This document shows, piece after piece, positions 1 to 11,800 of a stretch of DNA of 64,000 bases. Numbering within the stretch: position 1 is the stretch's first letter; each line of letters starts with the position of its first letter. A model generated the notes under the pieces. The model made no database searches, was not told where the DNA came from, and saw only the letters and a list, made by a program, of their open reading frames with translations. The stretch covers positions 160,273 through 224,272 of the forward strand of contig JAHBMJ010000443.1 in the NCBI GenBank assembly GCA_018398765.1, given 5' to 3'. The position numbers and the translations under genes are program-made. This DNA comes from Chromera velia (Eukaryota > Sar > Chromeraceae).

Positions 1-13
1 CCCCCCCACATAC

Positions 14-1048
14 CTACCTAGGTTCGTACACCGCCGCCTCGACCTTCCCGTCCTTAGCGACGTTGTTGGCCACCGTCACGTAGGCTCTCGAGTTCATGTA
101 GTCCAGTTCTTGAGCAAGGGCCATTGCCTGGACGGCGATCTCTTTGCCTGGGTACACCAGACACACACGGAAGCAAACGACTTCCTCCTCTGGCCAACAA
201 AAGTAGCCAACGACATGATGCGTCTGTCTGATTTGGATTCCGTGGGCCTGATTTTGAGGGTCCTGTGCAAAGAGTTCTCGCGGCACTCCTGTCTCCATGA
301 GGATCTTGTATTTCTTCGTCAGATGGAGACTCAGACGGTGAACACCCCACTCACCCTCAAACTCCTTGTGCAACGGCACACCCTTCCGCTCTTTCAACTC
401 ATTCGCCTGCCAATTTGCGTCTCTCCTCGCATTCCGCTCCTCCACTTTCGCATCCTTTGAGTCTGCTGCAGCCTTCCAGGCCTTGTCCACAATCGACCAT
501 GGGTCTGCCGCTTCCTCTTCATCGGACAGCTCCACCACCTTCCGCTCCTTTGGAGCGCCCTCCTGGTGCCATACGCCGTCGACCTCTGCTTGTACCACCG
601 GAGTGTTGGACCACTCACACCGGACCTGGGTCCAGCCAGTGTAGACCCGCATATCGCCTACGGAATGCGCTTGGAGAAATCTCTCAATGTACATGAGAAC
701 ATCGTTCCACGACCGCTCGAAATCGGAAGCTTGACGCTCACCGGCACACCACAAAGTACCTGCAGGTAGTTTGGGCGTCTTGATGTGGGTGTACACTCGG
801 AAGATTGAGTTGGTTCTTTTCTTCGACACCTTTTCCTGTGTGAACTCCTCTGTGCAGAATATGATCATCTCCGCCTGGTGCTGGGCCACGTACTCCGCCA
901 CCCTGTGCTTTTTGTTGCGGTACGTCTGAACGCTCTTGTACCCGATTCGCTCGATGAGGTCCTCGAGAGTGTAGGACATCTCATAGTCGAGCTCCTGGTC
1001 CTCGGGCGGGATCGTCCGTCTGCCCCCGGCCTGCTTGACGCACGCACA

Positions 1049-1087
<39 letters not shown>

Positions 1088-2813
1088 GGAGGGAAAGGAG
1101 TGCTGGATCACCCAGAAGCGTCGCACAGTCAGAAACACAAAAGACATCAAAAGACCAAAACAACCGCGCGTTTGGGAAAAGGAGGAGCGAAAACGAAACG
1201 AACCGCAATTGACAGAGAGGAGAGAGCATGTATATCGATAACAGACAGACAGACAGACAGACAGACTGCAGGACTTCTTTCCCCCCCAATCTCTTGATGA
1301 ACACAACATACAAAAAAGAAAGAAGCAAAGACAAAAGAACAACACGGCCACTCAGACAACGTAAGCAAACAGACAGGCGGACAGACAGACAGACACGAGA
1401 CAGACAGACAGACGGACGGACGGACGGACAGACCGACCTGTTGGCTGACGTCGTCGAACAGACAGCCCGTCACATACTCAGCAGGAGGGTCACTGCTGCT
1501 GCTGCTGCTGCTGCTTGCGTTTTTGTCCTTGCCCTTCACACCGTAGGAGCCCGGGCTTCTGTCCCCCCTCTCATTCTGGTTGATCAGATTTTTGGAGACA
1601 AACCAGAGCAGGCGGACAGGAGGCAGGTATTTCTTCTCTGGCGTCCTCAGCTCCACAGACTGCATCACCTCTTGCCACAACTTCTCGATAACCTTCGCCT
1701 CCCAAGCCCTCTCGAAAGGCGTGGAGAGACCACGGATAGTCGGGGCCTCCTTCAGGGCCACTGCACTGCCCACGTGCCACTCCGCGTCAGGGCGGGTCTT
1801 TCTGTCCTTCCGGAACAGGTTCAGCTGTTCATCCGTGACAATCTCGAAAGACGGCACGTACGGATATTTCCTCTGATCGGTCTCGATGATCTTGTGGGTC
1901 ATGTCCTTGCAGATGTCCTGGTTGTCATATCTTTTCGCCGGGGGAGGGGAATCTTTTTCTTTTTGTTTGACTGCGAGTGCGGCGTTGCTGGTCACCTGCA
2001 GATGGAGGAAGGGACAACCGAGAGAAAGAGAACAAGTAGACGGGTGGGTGGGGGGGTGGGTGGGTCGTGTTGGGGGTGGGAGGCAGTGGTTGGTTGTGAT
2101 TGTTTGTTTGTTTGGAAGATCAAGGAAGGAGAGACACAGAAGAGAGAAAGCAGGGCGGGGAAAAACACGAGAGGGAGGGAATAAAGGGATACGAACGAAC
2201 AGTGCCAGGGAGAGGGCCCGACACTGTGAATAAGAATATAACGCGCCTACACGAAGCCCCCGCTTTTCGTTGAAAGGGTAGAGGACAAAGAAAAAAGGAA
2301 ACGAAACTGGGAAGCAAGCGAGAAAAAGAAAAAAAACTACATGTGATGCAAAAAAGAGATGGAGCTAGAGAAATGACTGTGCTGACTTACCGGCCAGTAG
2401 AGAGCCTGAAAGACGTCAGCCTGAAAGGGGCGGTGGTGCCACCCCCTGTCGTGGTTTCTCTTCGGGGCTTTTTTGGCGATGGCAAGGATCGTCTCAACCA
2501 TCTGCAAAACATGGGACGGAATACATTTTTTTGGAGGGGGAGGGAGAGAGAGAGAACATAAAATAAGTCAAACACTGGCCGGATACAAATCAAGACGAAA
2601 CATTTCTGGGAGCAATTGGGTTTGAGGAAGGCCAGAAAACATCCAGGAAACACGCACGCACGCACACGCACACACACCGGAGGGACGGGCCTGATTCAGC
2701 GACTCTAACGGGACACAGGAGAGGAACACCTGACAGACAGACAGACTATATCGTCTCTTCTTTGACAGACAGAGAGACTGTATGGTTTCTTCTTCTCCGT
2801 CTTTTTCTTCTTT

Positions 2814-2845
<32 letters not shown>

Positions 2846-5800
2846 AACAGCCAGACACACAGACAGAGAGACAGAGAGAGACAGACAACCTTCCTTTTTT
2901 GCTTCCGACGAACGAGACTTGATATTAAAGACCAAAGGAATTTAGTGTTCTCTTCAGAGAAAGGGCAGTCGTATATTTTCGTCAATTTGCGATCATTCAT
3001 ACTTCCTCCTTCTCTCTAGAACTCCCAATGCACCCGCCAACCAACCCAAAGAATTAACCCAAAAACCAAATTCACTGACCTCTCCCACAGGCATTTCCAG
3101 CACTTTCAACCCTCTTTCCCTCTGAGGGCCTTTCGAGGGTTTTTTCCCGAGACCGAACCCCTCTGAGAGCAGCCCCCTCGCCTTGCTGATCAGACGCAAA
3201 AGGTCAAGGTCGCCTCCTGCCCCCGGAAAGTCGAACGGCATCTCATCCACGCTGAAACCAGCAAAAATCGCTTTCTCCCTCGTCACCGACAATTTCGCCT
3301 CTGCGCGCTGATACTTTGTGGCACTGAGAAGAATCAGACACTCAGCGAAGCAATCGTCTGCGGAGAAGACGGTCATCCCGTTGGCGTGGCAGGTTGCGCT
3401 CGGCCTGTCGGACCCGTACCTGAATGCATGCATCAATTCAATGCGTGCGTGCGTGGGTGCAGGCAGGGAGATACGGAGAGAGGGAGACGGAAAGGTGGAT
3501 AGAGATTTCACTGCGGTGGGGAAGACAATTCACTCCGTCCTTCTTTCCCTTCCCGCACCTTTCCTTTCCGTTCCTTCCCTCTTGTTGCTTCCTCCTCCCC
3601 CCCTTTCTCAATCAATCCCACCCTTCCTCCTCCTTCTCTCCTCTTCAGACAGACAGACAGACAGACAGGCAGGCAGGCAGGCAGGCAGACGAACTAACCT
3701 TCCCGTCCTGTCGTCCCACTCGTGGGGGTTGATCTCCGTGTCGTAGTTGAGGAATCCTGCGGCCACTCCGATTCGAGGCTGGTCCTCGAAGATGCCAGAC
3801 TGCTCGTCCAACACGCGGAAATCGATCCAGTTGAACACCGCAGACCGCACAGAGGGCTTGATGGCGATCTCCTGGTAGAGGGCCCTCCAGAGGTACTTGG
3901 CGATGGACTTTACCTGCAGCAGCCAGGTAGGCAGGGAGAGATAGATGTCAGACAAGTAGGGGCTGCATGGTGGATGCATCCTTACATAAACACGCGTGCA
4001 TTCATTTGTGCTCTTCTGACTTAAAATAGACCGACAAAGCAAAGAAGGAGACGGACATTGTGGAATCCCTTCAAGCATGACCGCTTCCAGTTCTCGTGTT
4101 CGAAAGCGGAGACGCGAGGGGAGTGGGGCAGAGAAGAGAGAGTAATCCCCACAGCACGCACAGAAAAAGAGATAGGTACACGAGAGTGGGCACGAACTGC
4201 ACGCCGATGTTGTCGTGGCCCCTCCTCCCGTTGTCGAGTCCGGCATCGAAAGGGGGATACGTGCAAGGAGACAGTTAGGCATGTGCCTAGGCATGTGTCC
4301 AAAAAACAAACAGCCAACCGGACAGTCGGGAAGGCTGACAAGACAGGTAGACGTTCGGGAGGCACACACAGAGACTGACAGAGAAAGAGATAAAACAAAA
4401 CAGAAGCACAGACCTGAGGGCATCCTGAGAAACCCTGACTGAGTTTCTTTCGCTTGTCCTCTTCCCTTCTCCTGGCAAAGAAGCTCTCGTCGTTCACTGC
4501 TTCATCTGCAAGAGATCATACATCAATCGCGGCAGTGAGAGAAAATAAGGGTATGAAGTTTATACAGCTATTCTTCTCTCTCTCCAGACTCTCTCTCGTG
4601 GCCGGTACGAAATAAAGAACAAGGGACCCAAACGTCAAGGAAAAGTAAAGGATGATTCATTCTAGACGGCAACTTGTCAGGGGTATGAAGAAGCTCAACC
4701 TTTTCACACTGACAGGGTTTCACCGGATTATTCAGTCACTTCTGAAGTGGGAGTGCAGTGGGGTAAAAATCAGGCAGGTTTTGCGGCGAATACAATCGGA
4801 TAGACGGTCCGCATTGCTTTTGCGGCGTCTATCCCAGCCCTTTTCTTTCTTCAGGCTCACGCGGCTTTCCATTCATTTGCTCACTGCTTGCTTTCCTTCT
4901 TTCGCTCCCGCATCTTCTCCGCCGTCTCCTTTCCTTTCATCCACCAGCACACTCACACACTCACCCAGATCCTCTTCCCCTCTGCGTCTCTGAGGTCTCT
5001 CCCCCTCGCCCTCCAGCGGCCACGCGAACTTCATTCCACCCAGGTGGGCCATCGTCTTGATCTCCGCAGACAGGTCGCTCCCCTTCTCGGTGAATCGACC
5101 CACATACCCAGGCAACAGGTTGTCCCTCACAGCAGCGTACTGAACGGGGAAAGAGAAACCGAAGAAGGAGAGCGAATTAGAGAGAGCAGGACGAACGAAC
5201 GAACGGACGAAATGACACACATAATCACATGATTGAACTGAATGCACAAACAAAAAGACCACATGCCAGAGCGCCCGTCCATGGGCCCATGAAGCGGCCA
5301 GACTTCCTTCGCGTTCCTTTTTCTGTCTGTGCATTCATCTGCCCCTCCATCAATCCATCCATCCATGCATGCATCCATCCATCCAGGCGTTGATTCCTTT
5401 TCCACCTTCCACTGCCCTCTTGAACTGGTATCAGTCTGTCTAACCGTCACTGAAGGAAAAAGTGGGTGGACAGACGAAACAAGCATCCATGGGATAGGTG
5501 AGGGAAAAATTGACGAGCGAGCACGCGAGTGCTTCGCCAAATGACGAAAGGCTTGGTTCAAATCGACCGTCCATCTCTCCGTGTTACAACATCTCCTGCT
5601 CTCTTTTTCTTTTTCTTCGTCCTTTTGAGAAAGAGCCTAAGCCTAACTCACGTAGGGTTTCGAGTCGATTGAGATCAGCAGGGCGGTTGGCTTCAGGTCG
5701 TCGGGCTTGCCCTCTCCGTGTGTCTGCCTCTTCCTCCTCTCTGCCATCCCCACCATCGGGGGACGGAATTCAACCACGCACTGACGCTCCCGCTCCAGAT

Positions 5801-8800
5801 TGGACGCCCACTGCATGTCACCATCCATCCATCGAGGTGCGATGCACAGTCAAAAGCAGTCAGCAAGGGAAGACAGGTTTTGCTTTCGTCTGGTCTTGCA
5901 AACACATTCACTCCATCTGTATTCAACCATGATCGATCGAAGACACTGGTCGGATCATTCCTTCTGAGACGAACCAACAAATGCATCCATCCCCTTGGGA
6001 AAAAATGATTCCCTCGGCGGGCCGGTTTGCTTCTCAGGAAACAAAAGGTCAGAGAGAGAGAGAGAGAGAGAGAGTGGAGCTCCTCAACCTCCATTTTATT
6101 TATTTCACTCCAATCTCAACCTCTACTGGCAGACACACAAAAGGACAGGCAGAGAGAAAGACTGACAAATTGACACACACACAGAGACACGAACGAACGA
6201 ACGAACAGACGGACAGACACACAAAGAGACAGAGTGTATATGTCTTCTTCTGCCTCACAGACAGACATAGCAAGTGACACACAAAGCGACAGACATACAA
6301 AGAGACAGACAAACAGACAGACAGACAGATGGACAGACAGGACAGACGGACAGACGGACAGACGGACAGACGGACAGACAGACAGACAGACGGACGGACG
6401 GACGGACGGACAGACAGACAGACCCCCTTGACAAAAGGATCGCTCCACCGGGCCTCATGTTCCCGGGGGGGTCTGAGTGCGAACTTTCTCCTGTAGGGGT
6501 TGCCTGATTCGGGGAGGTCGTAGGATCTCATGAAGAACGTCTTGAGGATTTTGTTCACGTCCTGGAGGTGCAGGGGCACGTTGTCGATGTGCACGGAGTC
6601 GATTTGGTCCACCTGAGAGAGAGAAGAGTTCGTCACATGATAGACACACAAAAGGGGGCATATGTGTGTGCATACACTCACACGCAGGAGCACCTGAGAG
6701 AAGAGATATCCACGGAAGATGGGGGGCTAAGGGGAGTCAGGAACATATATATATACTCAGAGAAAGCATGCAGGCACAGCCGAGCGATCATGAGTTCCTC
6801 TGTGGCCTTTCAAATCAAAGTGGAACAGGCGCCTCGCTGCCTGTGCTTCTGATAAATCCGATGAAATGAGGCCAAAAACGAAGAAACAGAGAGTTGCTGC
6901 GGTTTCATTTTGAATATTCCCTAGATTCTCCACCTGCCTGCCTGTTTGTCCTGCTTTCAAAGTTTCTTGTTCAAATGTTCCCTCCTCCTCAGAGCATGCA
7001 ACAACTTTTTCGTGCTCCTACAAGGGCAGCCGCGGTTCAGTGATCGCATTAAAAATGCAGTACATTTGTTTTTCGTTCAGTCAGAGAGGAAAGTGAAGAA
7101 TACCCAAAGTAACCAAAAACCCTCCCTCAACTCACCTGTGCGTCCGCCATCCAGTTCTCGTAGACCTGCTTCCCGTTTTGGGACCCGATAATCCTTGCAT
7201 TCCCCGTCACGAAATTGGGAGCAAACGCCAAGGCCACCAGAGAGTGAAGCAACGTCACAGGATCCAGCTTGCTCAGTTCACCCAACCACTCTTTCTGCTT
7301 CTTCACCGCTCCCCCCGTGTCTGATGCCGCCCCTTGGGGCTCTGGAAGTTTCATCGAATAGTCCGGCAGGACTGTCCACATGTCCGGGCTCTTCTCGTTT
7401 CCCCGCGCGTCCGTGGCCTCGATAGGGTTCGAGAGGAATAAGTACTTAACATTCTCCAGAGCCTTGTTCCTGTCTTCCCTGGTGCACTTGGGGTACTGGA
7501 AAGACTTGAGCATCTCCAGTCTCCTCAGTGTGTCCGGAGGGACGGTCACCTGCGAACAAGCATACAGACAGAGGACGCACAGGAAGACAGGGAGAAACGT
7601 GAAATTTGTTTCAGGAAGAAGTGCATGGAGGGGCAAGAAAGAACGCAGACAAGGCTGCAAAGACCCTGCCGAGCCCATCAAAAAAGAGTGAGTAGCTGAA
7701 AGACAAAAGTCAACGCATGCATCCTTTCCCTTTCCAGTTCCCTGCAAGTTGGCTAACACTCCGGACACCTTTTCATGCCTGCCTCTCTCTCTCTCTCTTC
7801 AAACATCTCACTCACTTGCTTTTGTTAGGCGTCCGGACCGAAGCCCCTGTCTGTCTGCCGACCGACCTTCACTTTGCAGCTGTTGATTTCGTTCTCCAGC
7901 CACAGGTACGTGGACATCGCCAGGTGTTTCGCAGTGGAGATGCACAGCTTCAGCCTCTGGTAGGAAGCAGAGTTCAGCCCGTGGAAGTTGAAACCCTCTG
8001 CAGAACACAGAACAGGGGGAAGGGAAGCAATGAGTGTGGATGACAAACAATTGGGGACGGTGAACGGACGCCATGGAAGCTTTTCTTCCGTGTGAAGAAA
8101 GAGGAGATGAAAAGAAATCACCCGGCTCTTTCTCCCTCCCGTTTTCCCTTTCCTTCTTTTGAAGAGAAAGAAACTGAATGTGAAGGGGAAGACCAAACAG
8201 AGACGCTCTTACCAAAGTCACACTTTGCCAATTTCGTTACTGTCCATGACTGGGGAATTTTTCCTTCCACAAAAATAAACGAAAATGAAATAAAAGAATT
8301 CTGTATGAAAATAAACACACGTACGTTTTCCTGTGTGGTGTTCCTGTGGGCACATGAGGAATGCCACGAGGAGGTTCCTCCACATGATCGGTTCACTCTT
8401 CATGTTACCGTCAAAGAACAGCCGTGCCCTCAAGTTCTTGTGAAGGTCCGTGAACAGGTTGAGGGGGTCAGTGATGAACAGAGGGGAGGGGCTCTTGAAA
8501 GGATCAGCCACGCCCAAAGCTGCTGCAATCAACGCCGCATCTGCCGGAATCCCAAGAAGGAGACCCATCCAGAGGCACCGGGACTCCGACAGAGAGAGAC
8601 CGATGTGGGCCGCGAAGTCCCCGAACGCCGTGACGGGTGCGGCTTCGTGTGCGTACAGGAGAGCCCCCTGTTTTGCAAGCGTCGAGACGGCTTGTTTGAT
8701 GGACAACTCCTCAGGAGGTTCCAGAGATCTACTCAGGGCATCGCTGACTGTTTTGCCTTCGAAGGTCTGTCTCACTTTCAGCACCACGTGCTCGAGGGGC

Positions 8801-11800
8801 ACGCGCTTGATCGCACTCTCCTCAAACTCTGGCAAGGTCTCCCAGAACTTTTTCGAGACGAATCTGCAATCACAACATCAAAAAAAGGAGGGGTAGGAGG
8901 CTCAGAACACAACACGGTGTTTGCAGATGGTCAGAACACATATGCAAAACTTCAGAAGCAGATGTGCTCGATCGAGGGCGGGGGGGGATTCATGGGATCT
9001 GCGGCAGAGGGCAACCCTGACAAGCATACTGATACCCCGAGACCGAGAAAGACAACCTTTGACAGTGGAGAAAAGCCGAAAGAAGACCAGCGCAGGCGGA
9101 CAAACCATAACACAGACTCGACGCACCTGAGAACGGTACCGGGAAAAAGTCTCCCCGCTCTTCCCGCTCTCTGTGCACACGAAGCCTGGGAGATCCATTT
9201 GAGCCTCAGTTTGGAGATTTGGGATTTCTGGTCAAGGTCCACTTGTTTGTGGAGACAGAAGTCGAAGATCCAGTGGACGTCCGGGATTGTGATGGATGAC
9301 TCTGCAAGGAAGAAAGAAAGCCAACAAGCAGGTGACAGGCAGACAAGTAGAGACAGAGTCGAACATCAAGGCAGTCGAACGAGAAAGCAAGCAAGAAGGA
9401 AGGGGAGTGCGCAAGCAAATAGACAAATACCCTCTTGAAGAAAGGACTGGAGGAGGAAGGCAGAAGAGCAAGATGCTTGTGGAGATTCACGGAAAGAAGC
9501 AACGAAGTATCCATTGCACGAAGCGACACACACGCACACTCACACACACGGGGTGACCTACCTGCAATGTTGGTTGCCAGGATGACCTTGCACTTCTGAG
9601 GAAGAGCGGCGATGGCCCTCTCCTGATCTGCATCCGCGACGGTCGAGTGGAGAGCGAACACCTGCAGAGAGAAGGATCAATTGGGTGGAGGTATGAGACA
9701 GAAGAGAGATTTGGGCGCTGGAAGGCTGAGAGGATCAGAAGGGTGCGGGAGAGAAGGGCGTCGTGACTTCCGGAACTGCAATTCTGCTGGGAAAGGAAAA
9801 AGTGAGAGAAAAGGAAACGAACCTCCCGGCATCTGGAGACCAACAGGCAGACTTGAACGAATCTAGGTGATAAAAACAGAATTCAAAAAGAACGTTCAGG
9901 CGAAAAAAAGGCGAAGAAACAAACCAAACGGACACCCACCTACCTCCAGTTCTGGAATGACATCGCTGGAGGATCTGTTCCACTGCTGAGTCACTTGTTC
10001 GAGGGCCTGCTGGAACGTGAGAATGTCGTCAGCTCCCGGGAGGAACACCAAAATGCATCGCCCGATCCCCGCCACACTCTTGAGAACAGAGACGAAAATT
10101 CGCTCCATCCTGTGACCCAGGTCGGGTTTGATCGCGTCCTCATGGGGTCTGGCGTGTGCCACATCCTTTTTGCCCTTCTTGACGGTGACCACCTTATCGA
10201 TGAAGTCCTGTGGCTGCAGTCGCACCACGGCGTTGTCGAACTCCTTCTTGTACTGTTTGATCAGGTCGTGGGTGGCACGCGGAAACCGGATTCCGTGCTG
10301 CGAGAATGAAGAGACGAGAAGACAAGAGAAGAGGCGGGGACACAAATATGTTTTCCATTTGTGTATGACGTTGGTCCTGCGGACGAAGTATTCTTTCCCT
10401 CTATGCAACTTCTCGAAATACTCATCTATCAGCAGATCAATTCACCCCATTCTCTCTCTCCCTTTCGCCCTTTTGCGCTCTGTTGTTCTTTCTGACAGAG
10501 CCCGATAGTTCTCTTGTCTCTAGTTACCGAGGTCAATAGGCGAGAGTCACATTGAGAGGAAGCACATGAATGAGTACATGCATGAAGAGAAAGAAAAGGA
10601 CAGGATAAGGAAGGAAGGAAGGAAGGAAGGAAGGGAGGGAGGGAGGGAGGGAGGGAGGAAGGAAGGAAGGGAGAGGAGGAAGGGAGGAAGAGAGGAAGGA
10701 AGGAAGGAAGGAAGGAACGAACGAACGAACGAACGCAGGAAGGAAGGAAGGAAGGAAGGAACGGAGGAAGGGAGAAGAAACAACTGACCTCGTTGCTGTC
10801 TACCAGGTCGTCCAAGAAGAGGTAAGTGAGGGGGTACCTGTGCCCCCCCACCTGGATCACCGTCCCCGGGTCGTTGTTGTCCAGCGCTTTGAAGTAGGTC
10901 CCGTAGAGGCCCGACTGGAGGGTAGCGCTCATCACGACCAGCCTGCAAGGGTGCATCCATTCATCCATGAACAGAGAGAACGGAGGGAAGAGGTGAAGTA
11001 CTGAAAAATCAAATGAGTGAAGGGTAGTTTGGAAGAGCAAATGAACGGGAGGAAGGAAGGAAACAAGGAAGGACTCAACAACACGACGAGGGAGTGAATG
11101 AGGAACAGAGTAGAGAGAAGGAAACACAGACAGAAAGCAAGAAGTCACGCGACAACCTTTCGTCTTCTCTCTTTTGAATGACGAGAAAAAAAAAGGTCAA
11201 CAAACACATGTGGCCGGGAGGAACCCTAGAATGCCACCGGACCCCTGACAGGGAAGACCGAAATATTTTGATCGTCATTTTCTTTCTTTGTTCGGCTCCC
11301 CCTCCTCCGATGTCAACCCACCAACCGACCGAAGATGGTCCACTCTGAGGCCCTGCTGCTGCGCTCGCTTTGCGTCCGGTTCGGCCATTGCAACGTCCAT
11401 CTGAAGGCGTCGAATGGTCACCTCCATGTCGCTGATGTTCTTCTCGAGCTTATTTATCTTCTTTGTCTGTGGCGTGTACTGCAATTGCTCCATTTCTTTC
11501 AGCAAGTCCTGATGCGCCCCCTGTGCCCTCTTCAAATCCAAGGTCAAAGTCCTGTGTTTGGAGATGTGCTCATCTTCCTCCCCCGCCCTCTGCTTGAGCA
11601 TCTTGACCATCAGGCAGACGAGGTCGGAATCCAGAGAACGTTCGTGAACCTCATCGAGGACGACGTGAGTGACGCCGTTCAAGTGAGAGGGGTTGTGGGC
11701 AATCCACTGGAGGAGGTAACCGTCTGCATCCATCCATTCATTCATCCATTCATCCATTCATGGAACACCCAAGAGGCACGCAGGCAGGCATCCATTCATG

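Larger units (their letters stand above)
14..6612 (-). other. Segment C of the giant gene: unrecognised C-terminal region
   Basis: Exons are 6612-6424, 5810-5652, 5139-4965, 4505-4414, 3913-3699, 3419-3080, 2501-2391, 1995-1438 and 1030 to 18 (spliced) or 14 (stop). Phases match at every junction and donors are GTCTGT, GTGAGT, GTGAGT, GTCTGT, GTTAGT, GTCAGT, GTAAGT and GTCGGT. The roughly 950 residues are globular in composition (mixed hydrophobic, Trp- and Tyr-containing) rather than low-complexity, apart from an eight-serine run (1490-1520) and a basic patch near 4450-4500. I recognise no family. Being spliced in phase with the helicase, it probably provides RNA or partner binding, but that is inference. 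Confidence 0.65.
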
